Positions 15,712-23,425 of a DNA stretch of 25,908 nt are shown piece after piece. The DNA comes from Clostridiaceae bacterium. Lineage in GTDB: Bacteria > Bacillota_A > Clostridia > Clostridiales > Clostridiaceae. How positions within the stretch are numbered: the first letter of the stretch is position 1; every line of letters begins with the position of its first letter. The stretch lies in assembly GCA_029256485.1 (NCBI GenBank), contig JAQSXU010000105.1, positions 1 through 25,908 on the forward strand, written 5' to 3'. The translations under genes were made by a program, and so were the position numbers. Under the pieces are notes generated by a model. It did no database searches and was not told the DNA's origin. It worked only from the letters and a program-made list of their open reading frames with translations.

Positions 15712-15879
15712 ATGAATAAAGATTTAAAAAAACTTATATTCAGATCTGTTGGCTTGGCTTTGGGAATTGCTGTACTTGTATTAAATATAATGAACACACT
15801 GGAAAGTAAAAGTGCAGTAACTTTATTATCTATTGGCCTAATTTCTTTAGCAATCAGCGAACTTGAAAATAAGAAATAA
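15712..15879 (+). CDS. Small membrane protein, 55 aa
   Basis: ATG 15712 has a strong GGGAGGT ribosome binding site (15698-15704). The 55-aa product begins MNKDLKKLIF, then has two hydrophobic stretches (residues about 11-30 and 34-49) around a short polar turn (NTLESKS), and ends ELENKK. The KKLIFRSVGLALGIAVLVLNI pattern fits small helical-hairpin membrane proteins common in clostridia. I do not recognise a named family. It lies between two terminators and is therefore probably monocistronic. Confidence 0.7.
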   Translation: MNKDLKKLIFRSVGLALGIAVLVLNIMNTLESKSAVTLLSIGLISLAISELENKK

Positions 15880-15957
15880 AATTTTATTATTAAGTGGTAT
15901 AATCATTTATTTATGATGGAATGCAATGGGAATTATAATTAAACTATTATAAACTTA

Positions 15958-15990
15958 AAAAACACAAGGTGTCTGCCTTGTGTTTTTGTA
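15958..15990. terminator. Bidirectional terminator between the 55-aa gene and capA-like gene
   Basis: AAAAACACAAGG (15958-15969) pairs with CCTTGTGTTTTT (15976-15987) around TGTCTG. T-rich on both strands, it serves the convergent genes ending at 15879 and 16018. Confidence 0.85.
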
Positions 15991-16017
15991 TGCGGTTATT
16001 ATTAAAGTAACCTTGTA

Positions 16018-17187
16018 TTAATAGTATGCAGGTTTTCTTTCTAGATAATTAAACCTGGGAGCGGCATAATTAAATATGAGCTCCTTAGATACCTGATTTA
16101 CATATGCTATGGTGCCTTGTACAAGAAAGTTTTTAAATTTATTAATATTGCTGCAGGGTACGGTTTTGTAAAAGGTTTTTCCATTGCTGCTGTATCTTAG
16201 TCTATAAACTGGAATAGTTTCAGCTGATTTTAATTTTGCAATGCCATTTCTTTTTTCAATGATCATTCTTTCCATTGAGCCAATGTCAGTATATTTATCA
16301 TTTTGATTTGAAATAAAGTTTCCCATGGAATAGTTAACTAAAACCCCTTTGCCGTTTACATAGATCATTTCAGTTTTTCTGGCCACATGGGGATGGCTGC
16401 AGAGAATAGCATCTGCACCCATTTTAGCAACATCTTTAACCAAGGCCGCCTGAAAATCTTCAACATTTCTGACATATTCAGTTCCAAGATGAAGATATAC
16501 TATTAGAAAATCGCATTTTGACTTTATATTGTTTATTTCTTTTTCTATTTTACCTTCATCAATATAATTTATCATATCAGGGTACTGTACCCCGTAATTT
16601 GTGCTGTAGGTATAAGAAAGCATTCCTATTTTAATATTATTTTTTTCAACAATTACACTTTTATCTTCTCCAGGTTCACCGGACCCCAGCACTTTAAAGC
16701 CATATTGCTTTATAAGGCTATTTGTACTCCTTAAGCCATCTAAACCTGTATCTAAAGTATGATTATGATCATTTAATAGAACCTGAAAGCCAGTTGCTTT
16801 TAAAGCATCAAGAGCTTGTACAGGAGTATTGAAGGCAGGATATCCTGATAAATTTCTTTTAGGATTAATGGTTGTCTCAAAATTAGCTGCTGAAATATCA
16901 GCAGAGGAGATTATGTCCTTTACTTCTGAAAACATAGGATTGAAATTATAAGTGTTGTTTTCCTGGGCTGATGCCACCTCTGGCATATGAAATAGTATAT
17001 CCCCTGCAGATATAAAGGTAACAGAGGAAGAGTTATTATTTACTTCTGATAACTCCAGTTGAGATGCTGCTTCTGCTGAAGCATTGCTTTGAAAGGTATT
17101 TGTGCTCTTATTATTGTAATAATTAAAATATATTATGTAGGATAATATTATAATTAATGTGAGAATAAATATGGATTTTTTCTTCAT
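16018..17187 (-). CDS. CapA-family (poly-gamma-glutamate system-like) metallophosphatase, membrane-anchored
   Basis: A 389-aa protein with one N-terminal membrane anchor (residues 5-22) and an extracellular Ser/Asn-rich linker. The CapA/PgsA metallophosphatase-like domain has AGDILFH (61-67), AANFETT, LLNDHNHTLDTGLDGL, LIVYLHLGTEY, CSHPHV and VNYSMGNFI. Family members take part in capsular poly-gamma-glutamate export or act on cell-surface polymers; no capB or capC is nearby, so the role may be different. The usual ANNH..D loop reads NDHNHTLD here. GGGGTGG precedes ATG 17187. It is monocistronic and ends at a shared terminator. Confidence 0.87.
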   Translation of the reverse strand: MKKKSIFILTLIIILSYIIYFNYYNNKSTNTFQSNASAEAASQLELSEVNNNSSSVTFISAGDILFHMPEVASAQENNTYNFNPMFSEVKDIISSADISAANFETTINPKRNLSGYPAFNTPVQALDALKATGFQVLLNDHNHTLDTGLDGLRSTNSLIKQYGFKVLGSGEPGEDKSVIVEKNNIKIGMLSYTYSTNYGVQYPDMINYIDEGKIEKEINNIKSKCDFLIVYLHLGTEYVRNVEDFQAALVKDVAKMGADAILCSHPHVARKTEMIYVNGKGVLVNYSMGNFISNQNDKYTDIGSMERMIIEKRNGIAKLKSAETIPVYRLRYSSNGKTFYKTVPCSNINKFKNFLVQGTIAYVNQVSKELIFNYAAPRFNYLERKPAYY

Positions 17188-17324
17188 GTAACCACCCCAT
17201 TTGTTTTTAATAATTGGATACTTTTGTATATTGATATAAAAATATATGATGTGTTTATAGTTTGTATGATAAACATCATAATATTTTACGATTATATCCA
17301 GTTATCTAAGATGTATACATAAGA

Positions 17325-17351
17325 AAAACCCATGCCAGCAACATGGATTTT
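17325..17351 (-). terminator. Terminator of the 60-aa minus-strand gene
   Basis: On the minus strand AAAATCCATG and CATGGGTTTT form a 10-bp stem (one T-G pair) with a 7-base loop and a following T-run. It starts 4 bases after the stop at 17355. Confidence 0.7.
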
Positions 17352-17354
17352 CAA

Positions 17355-17537
17355 CTATTTTTTTACTATTTTATTTATGACTTTTTCCTCAACAAGTTCG
17401 CTTTTACTAAATCCTTTCCTAAAATATCTAATTTGTTTGTATTTTATTCCATCCATTTCAAAGTCCAAAACATCTATTCTATCACCTGTATAAATTACTG
17501 GTTCCTTTTCACCTTTTAAAAATATCTGTACTTCCAT
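17355..17537 (-). CDS. Small unknown protein next to the IS right end (possibly 5'-disrupted)
   Basis: A 60-aa protein (MEVQIFLKGEKEPVIYTGDR...) with strand-rich N-terminus and a basic C-terminus (SKSELVEEKVINKIVKK). No family is recognised. It has its own terminator, yet ATG 17537 has no ribosome binding site. Upstream on the minus strand lies the right end of the IS607-type element; on the far side of that element, at 19501-19508, a minus-strand AAAGGAGGT and TATAAT (19541-19546) have no gene of their own. The element may therefore have split this gene from its promoter and ribosome binding site. Confidence 0.55.
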   Translation of the reverse strand: MEVQIFLKGEKEPVIYTGDRIDVLDFEMDGIKYKQIRYFRKGFSKSELVEEKVINKIVKK

Positions 17538-17589
17538 ATGTTTTTCAGCTGTTAAACAGCGCTGCTACTCAAAATATGGTCAAATATAT

Positions 17590-17740
17590 CCATATTGAGA
17601 TTCTTACTGTTTCAATGAGCCCTGCCTTGCCCTACGGCTACTACAGTTTGTATAGCACTCCACAGTCGTTAATTCCCCAAATAGCCTTGGGTACATATAT
17701 AAGTGCTTGTTTAATTAAGCTGTCTTATATTTCAAAGCCA
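17590..17740 (-). ncRNA. Putative TnpB omegaRNA (reRNA) / IS right end
   Basis: The minus-strand region just after tnpB contains GGGGAATTAACGACTGTGG, GTAGTAGCCGTAGGGC and GGCAGGGCTCATTGAAACAG, with AAGAATCTC after it. This is the layout I recall from the structured 3' ends of tnpB elements, where the guide RNA scaffold is encoded. A terminal hairpin, CTCAATATGG with CCATATT(T)TGAG, follows at about 17568-17599. The guide would be the flanking DNA beyond the element end. Boundaries are approximate. Confidence 0.55.
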
Positions 17741-18837
17741 CAAGAGCATTTATAAATTCTGTCAGATAGTTTTAAATCTTTCTTATATGCTCCACAACAA
17801 CTACACATTTTACTACTTGGATAAAATCTATCAGCTATTCTTATTTCAATGCCATTTTGTTTAGCTTTTGAAATAAGTTTAATTCTAAACTCATAAAATT
17901 TTTGTTGTGAAACTGCCTTTGCTAAATGCTGATTCTTCATCATTCCTTTTATATTTAAATCTTCAATAGTTATAAAACTTGGTTTTTGTTTTATTAACTC
18001 ATTCACTGTTTTATTTATATAATCAGTTCTTATATTTGTAAGTCTTTGATGAAGTTTTTGTACCTTGACTATTTGTTTTTGGATATTTTTACGAGTAGCT
18101 TCTCCTTTCTCTTTTTTATTTCTTAATTTTAAACTTTCATATTTACTTGAAAGCTTTCTTTGCTCACGTTTTAATTTCTTTTCTGCTTTTTTAACTGTTT
18201 TAGTTTTGTTAATATTCTTTTTAGTTAAGCCATTATTACAGATTGCAAAATCCTTTAGTCCAAGGTCTACACCAATTCCTTCTGAATAAGGTTTATTGTC
18301 TACTTTAATATCTTCTTCAACTAAAATTGAAACAAAATATCTATCTGCTTTTTGACTTACTGTGCCACTTTTAACTATAGAGTTAGCTGGAATGTATCCA
18401 AATTCTTTTAATTTAATCCATCCTAAAGTTGGCACTTTAACCCTATGTCTTTCAATAGTCCAATCTGTTTTATTGTTCTTTGGAAAATAAGCTTTAATAT
18501 CTTGATCCTTCTTTTTCTTAAACTTAGGGAATCCTGTTTCTCCATTGAAGAATTTCTTAAATGCCTTTTCACTATTCATAATGGCTTGTTTAGTTGCTTT
18601 AGAAGATACTTCTTTAATCCATAGTTTATTTTCATTATTAGGAATATACTCATTATTGAGCCATTTAGAAAAATCCATACCACTAATAAACTTTTTCTCT
18701 TTTTCATAAACTTCTTTATTATGAGCAATATAAAAATTGTATATGAATCTACTTACACCAATAGTTTGATGAATTTTAGTTATCTGTTCTTCTGTTGGTT
18801 TAATTTCTATTTTGTATGCTTTTTTCAACTTCTTCAT
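17725..18837 (-). pseudogene. tnpB: TnpB RNA-guided nuclease, C-terminally truncated
   Basis: A 370-aa TnpB: N-terminal HTH_OrfB region (MKKLKKAYKIEIKPTEEQ), RuvC-I D191 (GIGVDLGLKDFAIC), a Lys-rich helical insertion, RuvC-II E292 (ITIEDLNIKGM), and the zinc ribbon (C345, C348, C364, C366). It stops at CSCGFEI. The final DRDxNAA motif, which supplies the third RuvC aspartate, is missing; after the TAA the same frame reads DSLIKQALIY..., suggesting a small deletion replaced those codons. DNA cleavage should be lost, though guide-directed binding could remain. ATG 18837 has AAAGGAAG directly upstream. Confidence 0.8.
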
Positions 18838-19429
18838 CTTCCTTTATCTTTTTCTTATATTTTCTTAACCCATAAATTCTGCAACTAAAAATATGAAGTA
18901 TAGAAATTATATCTTAAACCAATTCTTCTGACGGTGATAGACTTTCATTATTTACTACTAATATTTTCACATTGAATTTTCCTAAAAATCTTTCAAACCA
19001 TTCAAATCCAAAACGTATAAATCTATCTTTATGAGTTACTATTATAGTGCTTATATCAGAAGTCATACACTGGTCTATAAGTTTATTCCATTTATTGCGA
19101 TTATAATTTAAACCACTTCCGTAATCCCCTATAATTTCATCCACAATAATTCCTTTTGCATTAGCATATTGTTTAAGAAATTCAACTTGATTTTTTAAAT
19201 CATCTTTTTAATTAGAAGTTGAAACCCTTGTATATATAATTGTTCTTTTTGCAGAAGATGTTATCCCTTTAAATTCCATATATTGCTCATAAGTGTAATA
19301 TCTTCTATCTGTTGGTATTCTGAATGCTTTTAATATTCCTTCATTATCCCATCTTTGTAATGTTCTAACTGATACATTTATTAACTCTGCAAATTCATTC
19401 GGTTTATAATTATTATTCTTCAAATGCAC
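18800..19429 (-). pseudogene. tnpA: IS607 TnpA serine recombinase with two in-frame stops
   Basis: The first part (from 19429) encodes a MerR-like HTH (NEFAELINVSVRTLQRWDNEG ... DRRYYTYEQY) and the start of a serine recombinase domain (YTRVSTSN). There TAA (19208-19210) interrupts; the same frame continues KDDLKNQVEFLKQYANAKG, where IS607 proteins have a Gln before KDD. The frame then runs through RNKWNKLIDQCM, ITVTHKDR-like VTHKDRFIRFGFEW and ESLSPSEELV to a second TAA (18914-18916), after which DIISILHIFSCRIYGLRKYKKK continues in frame to 18800. Two nonsense mutations with no frameshift make transposition by this copy unlikely. Confidence 0.82.
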
Positions 19430-19723
19430 TCACTCCCTTTCTGTAAGCACATTTTACTATATTTAATTATATTTATCTATATTTTAAATAACTAAAGACT
19501 ACCTCCTTTCGTTTTTTAAACTACATTTCTTTTTGTGCTCATTATACTATAAACTCATAAAATTCTCCATTATCAATGTAACACATTTTCATATTTAAAA
19601 AATATTTATGCAAAAACAAAATAAGTATGAGGTAATGTGGTATACTAATAGTATAAAGTGAATAGTACATAAAAATATAGCATTTAAAGCTTTTTATAAA
19701 AATATAAAGGAGGTTTTTTTCTA

Positions 19724-19837
19724 ATGACAAAATCTAAGAATATTAAGGTATTAACTGAGGAACAAGCAGAAGAAAAAATACTTGAAATTATATCAGAATC
19801 ACAGTATAAGAAAGCTAAGCAGGTACCTCAAAAGTAA
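19724..19837 (+). CDS. Small unknown protein, 37 aa
   Basis: ATG 19724 is preceded by AAAGGAGG (19707-19714) and the frame gives 37 residues: MTKSKNIKVLTEEQAEEKIL..., mostly a charged helix, ending KKAKQVPQK. A terminator lies 46 bases after the stop. TATACT/AGTATA elements about 75 bases upstream could hold a promoter. No family is recognised. The ribosome binding site and the terminator are the main reasons to believe it. Confidence 0.5.
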   Translation: MTKSKNIKVLTEEQAEEKILEIISESQYKKAKQVPQK

Positions 19838-19883
19838 AAGAAACAGCCCCGCATTAAACTGTAGGGTGAATATCTTTTTACAT

Positions 19884-19910
19884 AAAAAACACATCTATGT
19901 GTTTTTTTAT
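19884..19910. terminator. Terminator after the 37-aa ORF
   Basis: AAAAAACACA, loop TCTA, TGTGTTTTTTT; the outer ACAT/ATGT bases extend the stem with one bulge. T-rich on the plus strand and also on the minus strand. Confidence 0.65.
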
Positions 19911-19912
19911 GT

Positions 19913-20211
19913 AATCTTATGTGAAATCGTTTATATACATATTTACATGTATTCCCAAGTAATTTTCTCAGCACTTTCAGCCTCACTGTAATTAGTTCAA
20001 CAATCACTTAAATTAAATCTATTCTTTTAATATTATTCCCATAATAAAATAATTGAAAACTTTATAAAATGTGAAATCTTTACCAAACTATAATAATTTA
20101 ACAGCACAAATGAAAGAACAAATTGATAAACATGGAAAATTATGTTAAAGTATACATAAGGATATTTACCTGAATAAAGCTTATATACTAATTTATGAAA
20201 TAGGGGATATA
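19913..20211. other. Intergenic region before the electron-transfer locus
   Basis: About 300 AT-rich bases without a convincing ORF. TTGATA (20129-20134) followed after 17 bases by TAAAGT could be a promoter for the EetA-like gene. I see no known riboswitch motif. Confidence 0.3.
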
Positions 20212-20598
20212 ATGAGATTTTTTAAAAAAACTGATTTAATTGTTATTTTTTTAATTGTCATAATTAGTGCAGTATGTTGGATAATATATAATAGTATATT
20301 TTCTAAAAAAACAGCTAAGGCTGAAATATATTATAATAATTCACTGGTAAAAACAGTGAATTTAAAAACAGGGGTAGATAAAAGGTTTTCAATTCCACAA
20401 AATAGACATGTAGTTTTTCATCTTTATAAAGATAGATCTATACAATTTGAAGAATCAGATTGTCCCGATAAGATATGTATAAAAACAGGGAAAATTAAAA
20501 CTGTTGGACAAACAGCTGCTTGTATTCCAAATAAAATATTTTTGAAAATTGTTTCTGATGATAATAGCAGCAATTTAGATGGTTTTTCAGGAAAATAG
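20212..20598 (+). CDS. Membrane-anchored NusG domain II-like protein (EetA-like)
   Basis: A 128-aa protein with an N-terminal membrane anchor (residues about 8-30) and an extracellular domain carrying the NusG_II hallmark ESDCPDKICIKTGKI ... GQTAACIPNK. Two cysteines lie in CPDKIC and a third in AACIPNK. Such proteins precede Gx-transporter-like proteins in many Firmicutes, and the pair resembles EetA/EetB of flavin-based extracellular electron transfer loci (recalled from Listeria). AGGGGA precedes ATG 20212. The next gene begins 13 bases downstream. The biochemical role is not established from sequence. Confidence 0.8.
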   Translation: MRFFKKTDLIVIFLIVIISAVCWIIYNSIFSKKTAKAEIYYNNSLVKTVNLKTGVDKRFSIPQNRHVVFHLYKDRSIQFEESDCPDKICIKTGKIKTVGQTAACIPNKIFLKIVSDDNSSNLDGFSGK

Positions 20599-20611
20599 AA
20601 AGGTAAAGCTA

Positions 20612-21133
20612 ATGTATACTATGGATAGTAATTTTAAAAAAACAAAGGACTTAGTTTTAACTGCCCTGCTCTTTGCCATGGCTTTAGTGCTTTCAGTTAT
20701 TGAAAACTCTTTACCTCCAATATTAGTACAAATACCTGGAGTAAAAATAGGACTTTCAAATATTGCAGTAATGCACGCATTGTTTTTTTTAGGCAAAAGA
20801 CAAGCTTTTTCCATAGCTGTATTAAAAGCATTTTTCGTATTTATTACAAGGGGATTTGTTGCTTCAGTATTAGCATTTTCCGGGGGTATTTTATCTATTA
20901 TTGTTATGTCAATATTGATGTTTATATTTAGAGAAAGAATATCCTACTTAATACTCAGTATTTTTGGTGCTGTTTTTCATAATATAGGCCAGTTTATTGC
21001 GATTTCCTTTATATATTCCAATATGTTTTTATGGGTCTATTTACCCGTACTTCTTATATCAGGGGTATTGGCAGGAATTGCAACTTCAGTGTTACTTAGG
21101 TTTATTTTGCCAGCTTTAAAAAGGTTGACATAA
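20612..21133 (+). CDS. Gx transporter-family membrane protein (EetB-like)
   Basis: A 173-aa integral membrane protein with about five hydrophobic segments. The family signature is PPILVQIPGVKIGLSNIAVMHALFFLG; the Gx-family/heptaprenyl diphosphate synthase component I group (COG4769) shares IPG.KLGLAN. The start is ATG 20612 after GAAAGG; an upstream in-frame start at 20579 would overlap the EetA-like gene. Members are S-component-like and, next to NusG_II-like and FMN-related genes, are linked to flavin or quinone handling in electron transfer. It is followed 32 bases later by the lipoprotein gene. Confidence 0.82.
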   Translation: MYTMDSNFKKTKDLVLTALLFAMALVLSVIENSLPPILVQIPGVKIGLSNIAVMHALFFLGKRQAFSIAVLKAFFVFITRGFVASVLAFSGGILSIIVMSILMFIFRERISYLILSIFGAVFHNIGQFIAISFIYSNMFLWVYLPVLLISGVLAGIATSVLLRFILPALKRLT

Positions 21134-21165
21134 AATAAAAAAATAAAATATGGGGGGTTATTACT

Positions 21166-22218
21166 ATGAAGAAGATAATGTCTTTAGTAATTAGCGTTGC
21201 ATTAACAACCGTTGTTTTTGCTGGCTGCGGTTCATCTAAGCCAACCACCAGCACTGACACAAACACTAGCAAAAATACATCTACAGCAACTGAAACTGCA
21301 GTAAAAACAGGACTTGCTATTAGTACTTCAGTTTCAAAGTCAACAGATGCTACTGACAAAGCAGCAGGATTAGCAGAAGGAGATTCAATAGTTGCTGCAG
21401 TTACTGTGGACAAAGACGGTAAAATAAAAAAATGTGTTATTGATGCTGCTCAAACAAAAGTTAACTTCTCAACTGCTGGAAAATTAACTACTGATTTAAA
21501 ATCTGCATTAAAAACAAAACAGGAACTTAAAGAAGAGTACGGAATGAAAAAGTCCTCAAAGATAGGAAAAGAATGGTATGAGCAGGCAAATGCCTTTGCA
21601 GCTTATGCTGTAGGAAAAACAGTTGATCAAATAAAAGGTATTGCTGTAACATCTGAAGGAACTACATCAGATAAAGAGTTATCATCTTCTGTAACAGTAC
21701 ATGTTGGTGATTTCATAAACGTAGTTTCCAAGGCAGCTGAAAGTGCTAAGGACCTTGGCGCTAAGGATTCAGATAAATTGGGATTAGGCGTTTCTTCAAG
21801 TATAGCCAGTTCCAAGGATGCTGGAGACCAGGATGGATTAGCAGAAATTGATTCATTTTATACAGCTTCAACTTTTAGCTCTGACGGTAAAATAACAAGC
21901 AGTATTATTGATGCATCTCAGGCAAAGGTAAATTTCTCAAAAGCAGGAAAACTTACTTCTGATATAAAGACTGCTATTCAGTCAAAAGATGAATTAGGAG
22001 ACAAATATGGAATGAAGAAAGCATCTAAGATTGGCAAAGAGTGGAATGAACAGGCAGAAGCATTTGCTAAATATGTTACAGGAAAAACTGTATCAGAGGT
22101 TAAGGGAATTGCTGTGAATGCCGGCGCTCCAACAGGCAGCGATCTTACAGGGTCAGTTACAATTCATATTGGAGACTTCCAGACTATATTAGATAAAGCC
22201 AGCCAAACTGCTAAATAA
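21166..22218 (+). CDS. Two-repeat extracellular lipoprotein, PplA-like flavoprotein candidate
   Basis: A 350-aa lipoprotein (MKKIMSLVISVALTTVVFAGC, C21), then a Thr/Ser linker and two homologous repeats (residues about 60-190 and 220-345). Conserved blocks are GLAE(G/I)DS, KVNFS.AGKLT.D.K.A, YGMKK.SKIGKEW.EQA.AFA and GKTV...KGIAV. Each ends in a helix preceded by (E/D)L-x-x-S-V-T: ELSSSVT (T177) and DLTGSVT (T332). Aligned with the FMN_bind ending DxxSGAT...A..A, the Thr matches the residue that ApbE links to FMN and the acidic residue is also in register. GGGGGG precedes the ATG. The ApbE gene follows. Cofactor attachment is inference. Confidence 0.8.
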   Translation: MKKIMSLVISVALTTVVFAGCGSSKPTTSTDTNTSKNTSTATETAVKTGLAISTSVSKSTDATDKAAGLAEGDSIVAAVTVDKDGKIKKCVIDAAQTKVNFSTAGKLTTDLKSALKTKQELKEEYGMKKSSKIGKEWYEQANAFAAYAVGKTVDQIKGIAVTSEGTTSDKELSSSVTVHVGDFINVVSKAAESAKDLGAKDSDKLGLGVSSSIASSKDAGDQDGLAEIDSFYTASTFSSDGKITSSIIDASQAKVNFSKAGKLTSDIKTAIQSKDELGDKYGMKKASKIGKEWNEQAEAFAKYVTGKTVSEVKGIAVNAGAPTGSDLTGSVTIHIGDFQTILDKASQTAK

Positions 22219-22226
22219 TTAAACTA

Positions 22227-22254
22227 AAAGAGGCAGCGTTGCTGCCTCTTTATT
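22227..22254 (+). terminator. Intra-operon terminator or attenuator between the lipoprotein and apbE
   Basis: AAAGAGGCAGC (22227-22237) pairs perfectly with GCTGCCTCTTT (22241-22251) around GTT, followed by ATT only. The stem is strong and the T-tail short, so partial read-through into apbE is likely. Confidence 0.7.
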
Positions 22255-22269
22255 ACTGAGGTGATAAAT

Positions 22270-23319
22270 ATGCTGAAGAAAATAACTGCAGCAATTATGA
22301 TATTTATTATTACAATAGGCAGTACAGCCTGCAGTGCTAAAAAGAAAACCAGATATGAAGCTTCGTTCCTTGGATTATTTGATACTGTGACTAAAATAGT
22401 TGCATACTCTGATAGCAAAGAGCAGTTTACTAAGTCTTCACAGTCAATTCATGATAATCTGAAGGAATATAATGATTTATATGATATTTATCATGATTAT
22501 AAAGATATTAATAACATTAAGACAATAAACGATAATGCTGGAATAAAGCCGGTGAAGGTTGATAAAAGAATAATTGATTTACTTCAATTAGGAAAAGATA
22601 AATACAAAACTACCAATGGAAAATTAAATATTGCCATGGGTTCCGTTCTTAAAATCTGGCATAAATACAGGGAAGATGGTTTAAATGATGAAGACAGCGC
22701 AAAACTTCCATCTATGGCTGAACTACAGGAAGCTGCCAAGCATACAGATATAAACAAACTGATAATAGATAAAGCAAGTTCTACAGTGTTTCTTCAGGAT
22801 AAAGATATGAGTCTTGATGTGGGTGCAATTGGCAAGGGATATGCCACAGAGCAGGTGGCTCAAATAGCAATTAAGGAAGGATTTACATCTGGACTTCTCA
22901 GTGTTGGGGGGAACATTCGGGCCATTGGAAGCAAAGGTGAAAATAATGAACCCTGGAATTTGGGAATTCAAAATCCTGATAAGGAAAGCAAGGACACAAA
23001 TCTTTGTACTGTAAATTTATCTGATAAATCCCTTGTAACCAGCGGAGATTATGAAAGATATTATACAGTAAATGGCAAGAACTATCATCACATAATAGAT
23101 CCAAACACATTATACCCTGCAAATTATTTTCACGCTGTTACAATTATCTGCAAGGACTCAGGATTAGCTGACGCTCTTTCAACAGCAGTGTTTAATATGC
23201 CCTTTGATGAAGGCTTAAAATATATTAACAGCCTGCCTGATACTGATGCCATGTGGGTGATGGAAAACGGTGAAATAAAATATAGTGCTAATTTTAAAAA
23301 ATACATAAAAAATAACTAG
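22270..23319 (+). CDS. apbE: ApbE-family FAD:protein FMN transferase lipoprotein (FmnB-like)
   Basis: A 349-aa ApbE protein with a lipoprotein signal (MLKKITAAIM..., STAC, C21). Family motifs: LFDTVTKIVAYSD near the N-terminus, LDVGAIGKGYATEQV (FAD/Mg site), GGNIRAIGSKG, WNLGIQNP, TSGDYERYYTVNGKNYHHIIDP, and DALSTAVFNM near the C-terminus. It transfers FMN from FAD to a Thr/Ser of extracytoplasmic flavoproteins. The lipoprotein immediately upstream is the obvious acceptor. ATG 22270 is chosen with TGAGGTGA (22257-22264) upstream; a GTG at 22261 lies inside that site. Last gene of the four-gene locus. Confidence 0.93.
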   Translation: MLKKITAAIMIFIITIGSTACSAKKKTRYEASFLGLFDTVTKIVAYSDSKEQFTKSSQSIHDNLKEYNDLYDIYHDYKDINNIKTINDNAGIKPVKVDKRIIDLLQLGKDKYKTTNGKLNIAMGSVLKIWHKYREDGLNDEDSAKLPSMAELQEAAKHTDINKLIIDKASSTVFLQDKDMSLDVGAIGKGYATEQVAQIAIKEGFTSGLLSVGGNIRAIGSKGENNEPWNLGIQNPDKESKDTNLCTVNLSDKSLVTSGDYERYYTVNGKNYHHIIDPNTLYPANYFHAVTIICKDSGLADALSTAVFNMPFDEGLKYINSLPDTDAMWVMENGEIKYSANFKKYIKNN

Positions 23320-23425
23320 GAAATAAAATCTTCTTATCTAGTTCACTAGGTACAGATAAAATTAATGATATAATTATATTAATGTGGGACTAGCTAATCA
23401 AATGTTTTGGAGGTAATAAAATTAT

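Larger units (their letters stand above)
17545..19505 (-). mobile_element. Degenerate IS607-family insertion sequence
   Basis: It contains, on the minus strand, an IS607-type serine recombinase gene (HTH plus resolvase domains) overlapping a tnpB gene by 38 bases, then an omegaRNA-like right end. Gene order and overlap are typical of IS607. Both genes are damaged. IS607 elements have no terminal inverted repeats or target duplications, so ends are estimates. Confidence 0.75.

Noticed and set aside
17246..17279. Imperfect inverted repeat ATGATGTGTTTATA / TAAACATCAT upstream of the CapA-like gene
   Set aside because: The arms need a bulge and the DNA is very AT-rich; there is no second copy and no adjacent regulator, so an operator call is not justified.
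21102..21413. Long minus-strand open frame within the lipoprotein gene
   Set aside because: It is a shadow of the Thr/Ser/Ala-rich coding sequence on the plus strand and lacks a ribosome binding site.
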